The translations under genes and the position numbers were made by a program. Below, piece after piece: positions 28,791 through 37,884 of a stretch of DNA of 64,000 nucleotides. Location: positions 1 to 64,000 of the forward strand of contig NZ_JMIP02000017.1 of NCBI RefSeq assembly GCF_000691505.1. Reading direction: 5' to 3'. The stretch's first letter is position 1; every line of letters begins with the position of its first letter. The DNA comes from Halostagnicola sp. A56 (GTDB taxonomy: Archaea; Halobacteriota; Halobacteria; Halobacteriales; Natrialbaceae). The notes under the pieces are model-generated. The model saw nothing but the letters and a program-made list of their open reading frames with translations, did not search any database and was not told the DNA's origin.

Positions 28791-28920
28791 CGCGGGGTGG
28801 GACTGAAAGGGGCTTTCGCGGGTCGACGAACCCGGACGACGCAAGCACTGCAGGGAGCGAGCGCAGCGAGTGACCGAAGCGCACAGCGAGGCCCGGGAGT
28901 CGAGCGCGAAAGGGGCTTTC
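28791..28920. repeat. Intergenic element bounded by two GAAAGGGGCTTTC palindromes
   Basis: The 13-nt self-complementary sequence GAAAGGGGCTTTC occurs at 28805-28817 and again at 28908-28920, 103 bases apart, with purine-rich GAGCGAGCGCAGCGAG-type sequence between. Just outside, CCACCCC (28757-28763) and GGGGTGG (28794-28800) form an inverted pair. It sits in the 383-bp divergent gap between pgi and the DUF5812 gene. The structure suggests a mobile or structural intergenic repeat; I recall similar modules from other haloarchaeal genomes but cannot check. Confidence 0.55.
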
Positions 28921-29036
28921 ATCGTATTCTTCCTGCAAGGACTCGCCGCCTGCTCGTCTCCCCAGTTGTTCATACCCCACACGGAACGGGAGGCGAGGAA
29001 CGAAACCGGGAAACGCCTCGCCCGCGAGACTCGAGT

Positions 29037-29510
29037 ATGAGCGAGAAGACGGCGACGTTCGTCGTCACCCACGCGGAAGAAGAGTCGGCGGTCGTCAGAG
29101 ATGTCGAGACGGCGCAGGTTCACACCCTTGCGTCGAATCCCGGCCTCAAGGTCGACGACGTGCTCGAGGCGACGGTGGCCCCGAAACCGCCGCTCGAGGT
29201 CGCCTGGGAGGTCGTCGACGTGGAGAATCGCCGGACGGTCGAGTTCGTCGATAGCGACCTCGGACCCACAACCCACGAACGAGAGCTGGCGGCCGACGCT
29301 CAGCCGGGCGAGGTCGTCCGCGAGGAGCGGGCGGGAACCGGCGAGATTCACGTCCTCGCGCTTCCGGACGAGGACATCGAAGACGCGGCCACAGACGTAC
29401 TCGAGGACGACGAAACGGTGGCTCGAGCGGCCCGACTCGAGGCCGTCCGCGTCGAAGTTCGCTCGGATCCGGACGAGGGCGTCTTGAGCGTACGGTATCT
29501 GCCCGACTAA
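29037..29510 (+). CDS. DUF5812 family protein
   Basis: 157 aa, acidic, beta-rich then helical: TATFVVTHAEEESAVVRDVE, a HTLASNPGLKVDDVLEATV segment like an OB or TRAM barrel, EERAGTGEIHVLALPDED, and a C-terminal helix-strand ending VLSVRYLPD. Matches from memory the haloarchaeal DUF5812 family; function unknown. Between the repeat element and its ATG lies an inverted pair GGCGAGG / CCTCGCC (28992-28998 and 29016-29022) that could be regulatory. Confidence 0.75.
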   Translation: MSEKTATFVVTHAEEESAVVRDVETAQVHTLASNPGLKVDDVLEATVAPKPPLEVAWEVVDVENRRTVEFVDSDLGPTTHERELAADAQPGEVVREERAGTGEIHVLALPDEDIEDAATDVLEDDETVARAARLEAVRVEVRSDPDEGVLSVRYLPD

Positions 29511-29549
29511 TCGGCGCGATAGCCGCTAGAAGCTGAATTTTACGAACCG

Positions 29550-29882
29550 TTAGGCCCGTTTCGGGCCGCCTTCGCTCTGGACGCGCCAACTGCCCTCGAC
29601 GCCGCAGGCCTCGTACTCGAGTTCGGTTTCCTCGCCGATTAGATCGCCGCCCTCGAGTCGCTCGACCCGCAGCGGCACGTCGAGCGTGCTCCCACAGCAG
29701 CCGACGTCGACGAACTCCTCCCAGATATCGCCGATTCGAGCCTCGTCTCGCGTCTTTCGGAGAAAGGCTCGAAACGAGGACTGCTCGAGTTGTGACTGGC
29801 CCCACTCCGAGAGGTCCGCTGGGTAGGAAACGACGACGCGCGTCGCCCGCTCTCGCGACTCCGCTCGAGGTTTGTTCGACAT
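29550..29882 (-). CDS. Conserved haloarchaeal small protein
   Basis: 110 aa, family not firmly recognised. Layout: Arg-rich start, ATRVVVSYPADLSEWGQSQL, a helical RAFLRKTRDEARIGDIWEEF, a DVGCCGSTLDVPLRVERL stretch with paired Cys, and a final EYEACGVEGSWRVQSEGG. The CC pair plus a later Cys may bind metal. The ATG at 29880-29882 is chosen over an earlier in-frame start because it begins the conserved-looking part. Convergent with the DUF5812 gene (39 bp). Confidence 0.6.
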   Translation of the reverse strand: MSNKPRAESRERATRVVVSYPADLSEWGQSQLEQSSFRAFLRKTRDEARIGDIWEEFVDVGCCGSTLDVPLRVERLEGGDLIGEETELEYEACGVEGSWRVQSEGGPKRA

Positions 29883-30136
29883 AGCGAGAGAAACGGGCTC
29901 GAGTCTCAAAACGGTACCGTGGGATATGACGGCTCGAGGGATCGGACTCGCTCGAGAAGTGGACGACTCGAGTGAGCAGATTCCTCGAGCTATGGGTCAA
30001 TTAATTCACTCCCGGTTGCCCGGAAATTGATCGTCTATTCGCATTGAGGCGGTGGATTCCGTTCGATTTCGCCACGAGAAACTGGCCTTCAGGAATTGCG
30101 AAGGCTTACTTTCGGGGGCGCCCACGTGGCGCGTAT

Positions 30137-31015
30137 ATGGGGTATTTCGACGTACCGGAGATCGAGTACACCCGGTACAGTAACCGGCAACTCGCGGCGA
30201 TTCCGTTGGCCTTCCTCGCGGTCGCGTTGGCGATTCTACTGATCGCGTACACAGTCTACGGGACGCCCGTCGCACTCGGGATGGACTTTGCCGGCGGCAC
30301 GGAACTGACCGTCGAGACGACGGACTCGGAGTCGGCAATCCAGACTGCGTTCGACGAGGAGCCGGAATCGATCCAGTCGACAGGAGCGTCGAACCAGTAC
30401 ATCGTCCAGTTTACCTCCGAGGATCAACAGGCGCTGACCGATCAGGCCGAGGAGAATCTCGCGCCGCTCGAGGGCAACGATGAGGTCGTCCAAGAGACCT
30501 CCTCAACGTCGGCCAGTTTCGGCGCGCAAGCACAGCAAACCGCGCTGCTTGGAATCGTCGTCGCGTTCGTCGGGATGAGCGTCATTACGTTCTTACTCTT
30601 TCGGACGTTCGTCCCCTCGATCGCGATCATCCTCTCTGCGTTCTCGGATCTCGTGATCCCGCTCGCGTTCATGAATCTGGCGAACATTCCGCTCACGCTC
30701 GGGACCGTCGCCGGACTGTTGATGCTGATCGGCTACTCGGTCGACTCTGACATCCTGTTGAACAACCACATTCTCCGTCGCGGCGGGAGCTTCTACGAGA
30801 GCACGAACGAGGCGATCAGAACGGGCGTCACGATGACGATCACCTCGATGATCGCCATGCTCGTGATGGCCATCGCGGCGACGATTATGGGCGTCGAACT
30901 GCTGGCCTCGATCGGGACCATCCTGTTCGTCGGGCTGGCGGCCGATCTGATGAACACCTACATGTTGAACCTCAGTCTGCTTCGCTGGTACAAGTTCGAG
31001 GGGATCAATCGATGA
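30137..31015 (+). CDS. secF: Protein-export membrane protein SecF
   Basis: 292 aa. Partner of SecD; the pair uses the membrane gradient to help Sec-dependent export. TM1 (about 20-42) is followed by GMDFAGGTELTVET (the D1 motif) and a short extracytoplasmic domain (to about 130), then five membrane segments with LFLLFRTFVPSIAII-like and LLMLIGYSVDSDILLNNHIL (GYSVxDTI-type motif). The ATG at 30137 is preferred because it follows the promoter region and starts MGYFDVPEIEYTRYS. Overlaps secD by four bases (ATGA). Confidence 0.94.
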   Translation: MGYFDVPEIEYTRYSNRQLAAIPLAFLAVALAILLIAYTVYGTPVALGMDFAGGTELTVETTDSESAIQTAFDEEPESIQSTGASNQYIVQFTSEDQQALTDQAEENLAPLEGNDEVVQETSSTSASFGAQAQQTALLGIVVAFVGMSVITFLLFRTFVPSIAIILSAFSDLVIPLAFMNLANIPLTLGTVAGLLMLIGYSVDSDILLNNHILRRGGSFYESTNEAIRTGVTMTITSMIAMLVMAIAATIMGVELLASIGTILFVGLAADLMNTYMLNLSLLRWYKFEGINR

Positions 31016-32652
31016 AACCGACGGCGTTTCTCAAAGAGAACTGGCGCGTTCTCTTGCTCGTCGTGTTCGTCCTCGGCGCGGTCGTCGCGCTGTTTCTCCC
31101 CGGCGGCGTCATGGGCGACAGCAGCTACGCCTCGCAAGGAGAGAGCAACCAGTCGTGGACCGAGGACCCGATCAATCTCGAGTACGGACTCGGTCTCGAG
31201 GGCGGGACGCGAATCAGCGCGCCGGTCGTCGGGATGACCGCGGAGAACGTCGACGCCGGCGTCGTTTCCGACGGCGAGGTCGATCAGGATCGGGTTACCG
31301 AGATCGAAGAGTCGCTGTACGCAGACGAGACGCTCGGCCTCGAAGTCGGCGACGCGAACGTCGTCGTCCACGACGACGGCACCGTCAGCGTCGAACTGTT
31401 CCTCGACGACGTGAGCGAGGCGGAGTTCGTCGCCGCCCTCGAGGACGCTGACGTCGAGGCGTCCGAGGACGATGTCAGGGAGGGCGTCACGCAGGAAACT
31501 CGAGACGACGTGATCGAGACGATCACCCTCCGGATCAACGAGGCCGGACTCTCCGGCGGGCAGGTGACCGACGCGGAGATGAGCGACCAGCACTACGTCG
31601 TCACCGAGGTTCCCGAGATGGGCGAAGACGAACTCCAAGCGATACTCGAGGATCGGGGTATCGTCGAAGTCGTCGCGTACCACCCGGGAGGCGAGAACGG
31701 AACCCAGGTCAACGAGACGGTCCTCACCGGCGACGATATCGCAGAGGTTGACCCGCCGAGACAACCCGAACGAGAAACGGGATACGAGGTCCCCGTCCAG
31801 GTCGAGGATAGCAGCGCCGAGGATTTCCAATCCGATATGCGGGAGATGGGGTATTCCGAACAGCAAGGGTGGAGCAACTGTCGCGTACAGGACCCACAGA
31901 CCGGCGAGATGACCTTCAACGACGAGCAAGAGCAACACTGCCTGCTCACGGTCGTCGACGGCGAACCGGTCGCCGCACACTCGATGAGCCAGCAACTGGG
32001 ATCGAGCATGGCCTCCGGAGAGTGGGTAGAGAGTCCGCAGTTCCGGATGGGTGCCCAGGAGTACTCGGACGCACAGGCGCTGTCGGTCAACCTGCAGGCC
32101 GGCGAACTGCGCGCGCCCCTCGACCTGACCGAGGGGAACGTCTACTCGCTCCAGCCGGCGCTGGCCGACCAGTTCAAGTCCTACTCGCTGCTGATCGGCG
32201 TCCTCTCGGTGATCAGCGTCAGCGGCGTCGTCTACGGTCGCTATCAGGACCGCCGCGTCGCGGCGCCGATGATACTCACGGCGCTCGCGGAGGTGTTCAT
32301 CCTGCTCGGCTTTGCGGCGCTGATACGCATGCCGCTCGATCTCTCGCACATCGCCGGCTTCATCGCCGTCGTCGGAACGGGGGTGGACGACCTGATCATC
32401 ATCGCCGACGAGGTGATGTCAGAGGGTGACGTCAACTCCCAGCGCGTCTTCGAGTCGCGGTTCCGCAAAGCGTTCTGGGTCATCGGGGCCGCGGCCGCGA
32501 CGACGATCATCGCGATGTCGCCGCTCGCGGTGCTCAGTCTGGGTGATCTGCGCGGGTTCGCCATCATCACCATCCTCGGCGTGTTGATCGGCGTGCTCAT
32601 CACCCGGCCCGCCTACGGGGATATCCTACGGCGGCTCCTGACGGACAGATAA
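31012..32652 (+). CDS. secD: Protein-export membrane protein SecD
   Basis: 546 aa. TM1 at about 11-30, the conserved YGLGLEGGTRISAPV motif near 65, a large acidic extracytoplasmic domain (about 80-385), then five membrane segments with HIAGFIAVVGTGVDDLIIIAD as the GxGVDD motif. Order secF-secD is the archaeal arrangement. With the SipW-type peptidase at 57.5 kb it belongs to the secretion gear of this window but is not linked to it. Confidence 0.95.
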   Translation: MKPTAFLKENWRVLLLVVFVLGAVVALFLPGGVMGDSSYASQGESNQSWTEDPINLEYGLGLEGGTRISAPVVGMTAENVDAGVVSDGEVDQDRVTEIEESLYADETLGLEVGDANVVVHDDGTVSVELFLDDVSEAEFVAALEDADVEASEDDVREGVTQETRDDVIETITLRINEAGLSGGQVTDAEMSDQHYVVTEVPEMGEDELQAILEDRGIVEVVAYHPGGENGTQVNETVLTGDDIAEVDPPRQPERETGYEVPVQVEDSSAEDFQSDMREMGYSEQQGWSNCRVQDPQTGEMTFNDEQEQHCLLTVVDGEPVAAHSMSQQLGSSMASGEWVESPQFRMGAQEYSDAQALSVNLQAGELRAPLDLTEGNVYSLQPALADQFKSYSLLIGVLSVISVSGVVYGRYQDRRVAAPMILTALAEVFILLGFAALIRMPLDLSHIAGFIAVVGTGVDDLIIIADEVMSEGDVNSQRVFESRFRKAFWVIGAAAATTIIAMSPLAVLSLGDLRGFAIITILGVLIGVLITRPAYGDILRRLLTDR

Positions 32653-32685
32653 CGTCTGAAAACCGATTTTTGGATTTCCGAGCGC

Positions 32686-33360
32686 TCAGAACCCCTCGAG
32701 ACTCGTCTGATTCGCCGCCGCGAGCGCGTCGGCACACGTCGACCACGACTCGCGGGCGAACGGCGGTAACTCGCCCGTCTCCTCGACGTAAGACTCGAGG
32801 AACGCTCGAGTCTCGGGGTCGCTCGGATAGCCGCTTCCGATTTCGCCGTACTCCGCGGCGAGGTCGGCGACGTGAGCGTCGCGCTCGACTTTCGCGATGA
32901 TACTCGCCGCGCCGACGAGTTTGGAGTCGTCGTCCGCACCGTGGCGAGCGTCGATGGTCGCCTCGAGCGAGCAGGCCTCGCTCACTCGCCGGGCGAACCG
33001 ATCCGCGTCGGTGTCGCAGGCGTCACAGAGGCCCGAGATTGCCGTTTTCTCTGGTTGATCCGCAATCGCGAGTCCCGCCGTGGCGTCCTCGATTGCGTTC
33101 GCGTGCGCGCTCACGGCGAGGGCGTTCATGTTCGTCTCGGGGTCGTCGATCCGCACCGTCGAAATCTCGGCGACGCCGACGTGGACGCCGTCGGTCTCGA
33201 GAAGCGCAGCGGCCAGTTCCTCGCGTCGCTCGGCCGCGAGTCGCTTCGAGTCGGCGATTCCGTCGGGCAGCCGCTCGAGATCGTCGACGCAGACGGTCGC
33301 GGCGAACATCGAGCCGAACACCGGTCCCTTGCCGGCTTCGTCGACCCCGAACTGGTACAT
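32686..33360 (-). CDS. rnhB: Ribonuclease HII
   Basis: 224 aa. Removes RNA from RNA-DNA hybrids and misincorporated ribonucleotides. MYQFGVDEAGKGPVFGSMF carries the DE pair of the active site; IADSKRLAAERREEL gives the next Asp region, and GADDDSKLVGAASIIAKVERD the last acidic ligands. The ATG at 33358-33360 starts exactly at the family N-terminus. Faces secD (33-bp gap) and is followed upstream by pus10 in the same direction. Confidence 0.95.
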   Translation of the reverse strand: MYQFGVDEAGKGPVFGSMFAATVCVDDLERLPDGIADSKRLAAERREELAAALLETDGVHVGVAEISTVRIDDPETNMNALAVSAHANAIEDATAGLAIADQPEKTAISGLCDACDTDADRFARRVSEACSLEATIDARHGADDDSKLVGAASIIAKVERDAHVADLAAEYGEIGSGYPSDPETRAFLESYVEETGELPPFARESWSTCADALAAANQTSLEGF

Positions 33361-33442
33361 GACAGTCCGTGGTTGGGCGACGGGCAAAATCGTTGCTTTC
33401 CGTCGCGCGCTCGAGAACAGCGAAAAAGGGTCTCGAAACCGA

Positions 33443-34831
33443 TCAGATCGAGCGGTCGTCCCGGAAGTACTCCTCGCGTTCGAACGGCTCGTTCTCGCCT
33501 TCGACGCCGGTGACATCGAGCGCGGTGACTTCGGCGTCGACCTCGAGCAGGCCCGCCAGACTCGGCTCGGTGCGGCCGTCGTCGCTGCTAATGAGTTCCT
33601 TGACGTAGAGCCCGCCTTCGCCATGAAGTCTGACTTCGGCTCGCGTCGGTTCGTGGAGTTCGCCGTCGATCTTGTAGACGGTTCGCGTGCGGGTGATGTT
33701 CGCTCGCCGGTGGTCGACCCGCTGTGGGGTGTACTGCTCGAGGGTCGTTCCGTCGAGTTCGGCGAGTGCGGCCCCGAAGGCCGCTTCGTCGATGGGGTCG
33801 CCGAACTCGACATCCGCTCGGTAGCGCTTGCTCGCGTCGTGTTCCTTGACGCGTTCGACCATCTCGTAGCTCGCGAGACGGAGCCCCTCGACTTCGACCG
33901 AACCGTCTGCCGCGTCGTTGATCTCCCGCTCGAGCGCTTCCGGATCCGGATCCCGGATTCGAGGGTCTTTGACCTCGAGGACGAACGGACGGCCGCCCTC
34001 GAGCATGCGAGCGTCGACATCCTCGCGGCCCGCGCCGTGGAAGGTGCCTTCGTCGCCGTCCATTGCCTGAACGACGTGGGGGCGAACGACCTGTTCGACG
34101 CTCGTGTCGTACATGTAGCCCGAGCCCCCGCAGTAGTCACAGGGCTCCTCGCCGTCGTCGCCAAGCTGAACGCCGCTGCCGCCACACTCCCGGCAGGGCC
34201 ACTCGGTCTGTGGGATGTCCCGCTCGAGCTTTCGGTAGCGCCCGTAGACGAACGCGGGGTTGACCTGCAGGTCGACGGCGTGGCTCGTCACTGACTGCGG
34301 GTCACTGGTTCTCGCCGCGCTCGCTTCGTCGTCTTCGGCCTCGAGCAGGTCGAACGGATCGAAGCCGTCGAGGTCGACGATGGCGAGGACGTCGGGGCGC
34401 TCGAAACCGACTTCCGCGCCGGTTTCTGCGCCGACGCGGCGGCCGACCTCCCGGTTTACCTCTCGCTTGAGCGACTCGCCCACGTCCGGCTCGAGGCCGG
34501 CGTCCTCGCGGAAGAGCTCCTCGTTCTCCTCGATCAGCGGCGGGACGCGGCTCCCGACCTGATAGGTCGTGAAGTCGATCCCCTCGAGCGCGTCGACGAT
34601 CGTTTCGGCGATCGCGTCGAACGTTCCGCAGTATCCCTCACAGACCCAGCACTCGAGTGGCTCGACGGGGTCGAAATCCGCGTCGTCTGCGAGCGCGATC
34701 GTCGTTCGAAGCGCCCGTCCCCGCTCGGCGTTCGTCAGGCCGAAACTGCGTTCGGCGAACGGACGCCCAAGGCAGGAGTCACAGACCGGCCCCGTCGCCA
34801 GCAACTCCCGGGCGTCTTCCGTCGGTGTCAT
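33443..34831 (-). CDS. pus10: tRNA pseudouridine synthase Pus10
   Basis: 462 aa. Makes pseudouridine 54 and 55 in archaeal tRNA. An N-terminal zinc site is seen as CDSCLGR and CWVCEGYCG, with a THUMP-like region (about 70-165). The middle contains two CxxCxGxG motifs (CRECGGSG and CDYCGGSG), and the catalytic region reads FHGAGREDVDARMLEGGRPF with its catalytic Asp near 315, followed by FVLEVKDPRIR. The ATG at 34829-34831 is chosen as the family start MTPTEDARELLATGPVC. Divergent from the HtrA-like gene. Confidence 0.94.
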   Translation of the reverse strand: MTPTEDARELLATGPVCDSCLGRPFAERSFGLTNAERGRALRTTIALADDADFDPVEPLECWVCEGYCGTFDAIAETIVDALEGIDFTTYQVGSRVPPLIEENEELFREDAGLEPDVGESLKREVNREVGRRVGAETGAEVGFERPDVLAIVDLDGFDPFDLLEAEDDEASAARTSDPQSVTSHAVDLQVNPAFVYGRYRKLERDIPQTEWPCRECGGSGVQLGDDGEEPCDYCGGSGYMYDTSVEQVVRPHVVQAMDGDEGTFHGAGREDVDARMLEGGRPFVLEVKDPRIRDPDPEALEREINDAADGSVEVEGLRLASYEMVERVKEHDASKRYRADVEFGDPIDEAAFGAALAELDGTTLEQYTPQRVDHRRANITRTRTVYKIDGELHEPTRAEVRLHGEGGLYVKELISSDDGRTEPSLAGLLEVDAEVTALDVTGVEGENEPFEREEYFRDDRSI

Positions 34832-34991
34832 ACCTGGGGTGTCGGGTCGCCGTCGATAACACGCTTTCCCTTCCGTTCGGCGGCGGATCGCGGCGGGGGA
34901 AATCCCGCGCTCGCTTCGTTTCGCTTCTCGAGTGTCACGAGTCGATGACCGTCTTCCCGGCTTTGATATCGGACGAATCCCAAGGTGGCGT

Positions 34992-36056
34992 ATGGACAAC
35001 GTTACTCGTCGCCGCTATCTCGCCGCGGCCGCGACCGGCATCACCGGCGTCGTCGCGGGGTGTGCAGCGCCCCAATCGGAGAGCTCCGCTCCGGGGAGTT
35101 CGTCCACCGAACTCGAGGTCGACGGCGACCTCGCCGGCGAATCGGCCTACACGCAGGTCTACGACGCGATCATCGACTCTATCGCGCAGATCCGCGCCTA
35201 CGGCGTCGAAAGCCCGAGACGCGCCGGTGAGGGGACCGGACAGGGATCGGGATTCCTCGTCGCGCTCGAGGAAGAAGGGGACTACATCGTCACCAACGAA
35301 CACGTCGTCTCCGGAGCCGATTCGGTCGAGATTCAGTACATCGGCGGCGACTGGACGACCGCCACCATCGCTGGAACGGACCACTACAGCGATCTGGCCG
35401 CCCTCGCGGTCGATCACGTCCCGGACGACGCCGTGTCGCTCTCGCTGAGCGAGCAGACGCCGGTCGTCGGCCAGGAGGTGCTCGCGGTCGGTGCGCCGTA
35501 CGGGCTCGAGGGGTCCGTTTCACAGGGGATCGTCAGCGGCGTTAATCGCTCGGTCGACGTCTCCTATCGCCAGTTTCCGTTCCCGAACGTGATCCAGACC
35601 GATGCAGCGGTCAACCCCGGCAACAGCGGCGGCCCGCTCGTCGACCTCGAGGGCCGAGCCATCGGCGTCGTCAACGCCGGCGGCGGCGACAACATCGGCT
35701 TTGCCATCTCCGCTGCGCTCGCCCGTCGCGTCGTCCCGGCGCTGGCCGACGACGGTGCGTACGAACACTCGTATCTGGGGATCGGCTACCGAGAGGTCAC
35801 CAGAGCAATCGTCGAGGAGTACGGCCTCGAAGAGCCGACCGGCGTTCTCGTTTCCGGTGTCGATCCGAACGGTCCCGCTGAAGGCACACTCGAGCGCGGC
35901 GACGTTATCTACGAACTCGACGGAGAACCGATCCCCGACCGCCACGCGCTGGGGACGTATCTCGCGCTCGAGACCAGCCCCGGCGACGAGATCGACATCG
36001 GGTTCTGGCGGGACGGCCAGGAGACGACGGTGACGGTTACGCTCGGGACTCGCTAG
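34992..36056 (+). CDS. HtrA/DegP-like serine protease, lipid-anchored
   Basis: 354 aa. Tat-type RRRYLAAAA motif and lipobox VAGC (Cys24) point to an exported lipoprotein. The trypsin-like domain has the catalytic triad His104 (TNEHVV), Asp134 (YSDLAAL) and Ser212 (PGNSGGP). One PDZ domain follows (about 265-345: GVLVSGVDPNGPAEGTLERG, GDVIYELDGEPIPD). It would degrade or refold misfolded proteins outside the membrane. Single PDZ, as in DegS. ATG at 34992; the upstream in-frame start would destroy the signal peptide. Confidence 0.93.
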   Translation: MDNVTRRRYLAAAATGITGVVAGCAAPQSESSAPGSSSTELEVDGDLAGESAYTQVYDAIIDSIAQIRAYGVESPRRAGEGTGQGSGFLVALEEEGDYIVTNEHVVSGADSVEIQYIGGDWTTATIAGTDHYSDLAALAVDHVPDDAVSLSLSEQTPVVGQEVLAVGAPYGLEGSVSQGIVSGVNRSVDVSYRQFPFPNVIQTDAAVNPGNSGGPLVDLEGRAIGVVNAGGGDNIGFAISAALARRVVPALADDGAYEHSYLGIGYREVTRAIVEEYGLEEPTGVLVSGVDPNGPAEGTLERGDVIYELDGEPIPDRHALGTYLALETSPGDEIDIGFWRDGQETTVTVTLGTR

Positions 36057-36113
36057 CCGTTCGGCCGAGACGCACTCGAGAGTAGCCGCCGACAGCAGCG
36101 AATCGCGCCGCGA

Positions 36114-37433
36114 TCACTGCGCATCGGAACGCACAGCCGGAAGCGTAAACGAAAACGTCGACCCGCCGTCCGAATTGGATTCGACCCAGATGTCGCCGCC
36201 GTGGCGTTCTACGATCCGTTTACACAGCGCGAGGCCGATCCCCGTTCCGTCGTATTCGTCGCCGCTGTGGAGGCGATTGAACACCTCGAAGATCCGATCG
36301 TGGGAGGCCTCGTCGAGGCCGATCCCCTCGTCTCGAACCGAGATCGTCCAGTTCGATCCGGTCCGATCGGCCGTCACGTGGACGCGGGGCGGTTCCTCCC
36401 CGCTGTACTCGATCGCGTTTTCGAACAGGTTCTGGAACACCTGCCGCAGCTGACTGACATCTCCGCTCACGGCCGGAAGTTCGTCGACCGTAATTTCGGC
36501 GTCGGATTCGTCGACTTTCAGCTGGATATCCGCCATCGTCTCCGCGACCACATCCTCGAGATCGACCGGTTCGAGCGGTTCGCCCGCGGTTTCGACCCGG
36601 GAGTACTCGAGGAGCCCGTCGATCATCTCCTTCATCCGCTCGGCGCCGTCGACGGCGAACTCGAGGAACGCTTTCCCATCCTCGTCGAGGCGATCCGCGT
36701 AGCGATCCTCGAGTAGCTGCCCGTACCTCGCCACCATCCGCAACGGCTCCTGCAGGTCGTGTGAGGCTGCGTAGGCGAACTGTTCTAGACGTTCGTTCGA
36801 GGCCTCGAGTTCGGTCTCGAGACGTTTTCGTTCCGTGACATCCGAGATTATGCCTTCGATCCAGCGTTCTCTCTCGCTTTCGTCGGCGACGATTCGCCCG
36901 TGATCGCGAACCCAGCGTCGTTCTCCCTCGGCGGTCTCGATACGATACGTTTCCGAGAACGTTCCCGGGCCGTCCACGGCAGTCTGGACGTGATCCCAGA
37001 CGCTCTCGCGATCGGCCTCGACTACTACGTCCTCGCCCCAGACGATCGTCCCCTCCTCGAGCGCGCTCGGGTCGTACCCCGAGAGCGACCGACAGGCGTC
37101 GCTGACGAACTCCATCGGCCAGCCGCGTTCGTTTCGGCAGCGATACACCATCCCGGGGACGTTATCCATCAGCGCCGACAGTTGCTGTTCGCGCTCGTGA
37201 AGTTTTCGGCGCGCCTCCGTTCGCTCGGTGATATCCTGAAAGTACACCGACAATCCCGTCTCGGAGGGGTGAACGTGTTCTTCGTACCAGGAATCGTGGG
37301 GCGGGTAGTACGCCTCGAACGAAACCGATTCCTGCGTCGACAGCGCCTCGCGGTAGCGTTCTTCGAATTCGGTCCCTTGCTTCTCCGAAAACGTTTCCCA
37401 GATGTTGGTCCCGAGGAGTTCGTTTTCGTCCAA
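36114..37433 (-). CDS. PAS-domain histidine kinase, 5' end in doubt
   Basis: At least 439 aa counted from a TTG at 37431-37433. Visible parts: first PAS domain (N-terminal, cut), second PAS (about 85-205), HisKA with ASHDLQEPLR (phospho-His about 225) and HATPase with FQNLFENAIEYS, RDEGIGLDEA and GTGIGLALCKRIVERHGG. The frame stays open upstream to a TAG at 37587-37589 and encodes the missing front of the first PAS domain (GFLALDEEWEFTYVNERAAE), but contains no ATG or GTG. So the gene is truncated, frameshifted at its 5' end, or uses an unusual start. No transmembrane segment or receiver; no response regulator next to it. Confidence 0.8.
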   Translation of the reverse strand: MDENELLGTNIWETFSEKQGTEFEERYREALSTQESVSFEAYYPPHDSWYEEHVHPSETGLSVYFQDITERTEARRKLHEREQQLSALMDNVPGMVYRCRNERGWPMEFVSDACRSLSGYDPSALEEGTIVWGEDVVVEADRESVWDHVQTAVDGPGTFSETYRIETAEGERRWVRDHGRIVADESERERWIEGIISDVTERKRLETELEASNERLEQFAYAASHDLQEPLRMVARYGQLLEDRYADRLDEDGKAFLEFAVDGAERMKEMIDGLLEYSRVETAGEPLEPVDLEDVVAETMADIQLKVDESDAEITVDELPAVSGDVSQLRQVFQNLFENAIEYSGEEPPRVHVTADRTGSNWTISVRDEGIGLDEASHDRIFEVFNRLHSGDEYDGTGIGLALCKRIVERHGGDIWVESNSDGGSTFSFTLPAVRSDAQ

Positions 37434-37599
37434 CCCGAGAATTTCCGCGGCCCGTTCGTTGACGTACGTAAACTCCCATTCCTCGTCGAGCGCGAGGAAT
37501 CCGTCGGTCCTGATCCTGATCTCGCTCGGCGCGATCTTACTCGCCGCCGCGGCGACGAACCTGAACTGGCTGTCGAAACAGCTGTCCTAATCGGCGCTC

Positions 37600-37760
37600 T
37601 CGAGCGTTCGACGATTTTCGGGCGTTCTGTTGTCGGGCGTTCGATCGTTTTTTCATCGTCCGTTCTCGTGCGTTCGATTGTTTGCGGGCGTTCCGGTGTC
37701 GAGCGGTCAGCTGTTTGCGGACGTTCTCGAGCGTTCGACGATGTTCTCGCGGCTCGTTCT
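37600..37760. repeat. Degenerate GAACGC-type repeat tract
   Basis: On the minus strand the hexamer GAACGC followed by YCGA/YCGC-like sequence recurs at spacings of 18, 33, 15 and 18 bases (multiples of three), so a frame here reads NARKQSNARER and NARQQNARKSSNARER. It lies directly ahead of the histidine kinase and in a different frame. May be the slipped, decayed 5' part of that gene, or simple-sequence expansion. Confidence 0.45.
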
Positions 37761-37884
37761 TCGAGCGTTCCGTCACTCGAACGGTTCCATCGAACGTTCG
37801 CTCTTCGCGCCGTCCTCTCGAAACACGACCGGGTTCGACGCGGTCGACGACCGGACGATCCGCGAGAAAAGCGAGGCGACCGCC

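Noticed and set aside
30958-32349. 463-aa minus-strand frame
   Set aside because: Antisense to secD; no motif and repetitive Asp/Val/Arg content.
37537-37776. 79-aa minus-strand frame of NAR-type repeats as a gene
   Set aside because: Composed of repeat-derived Asn/Ala/Arg/Lys, very basic for a halophile protein; treated as a repeat tract.
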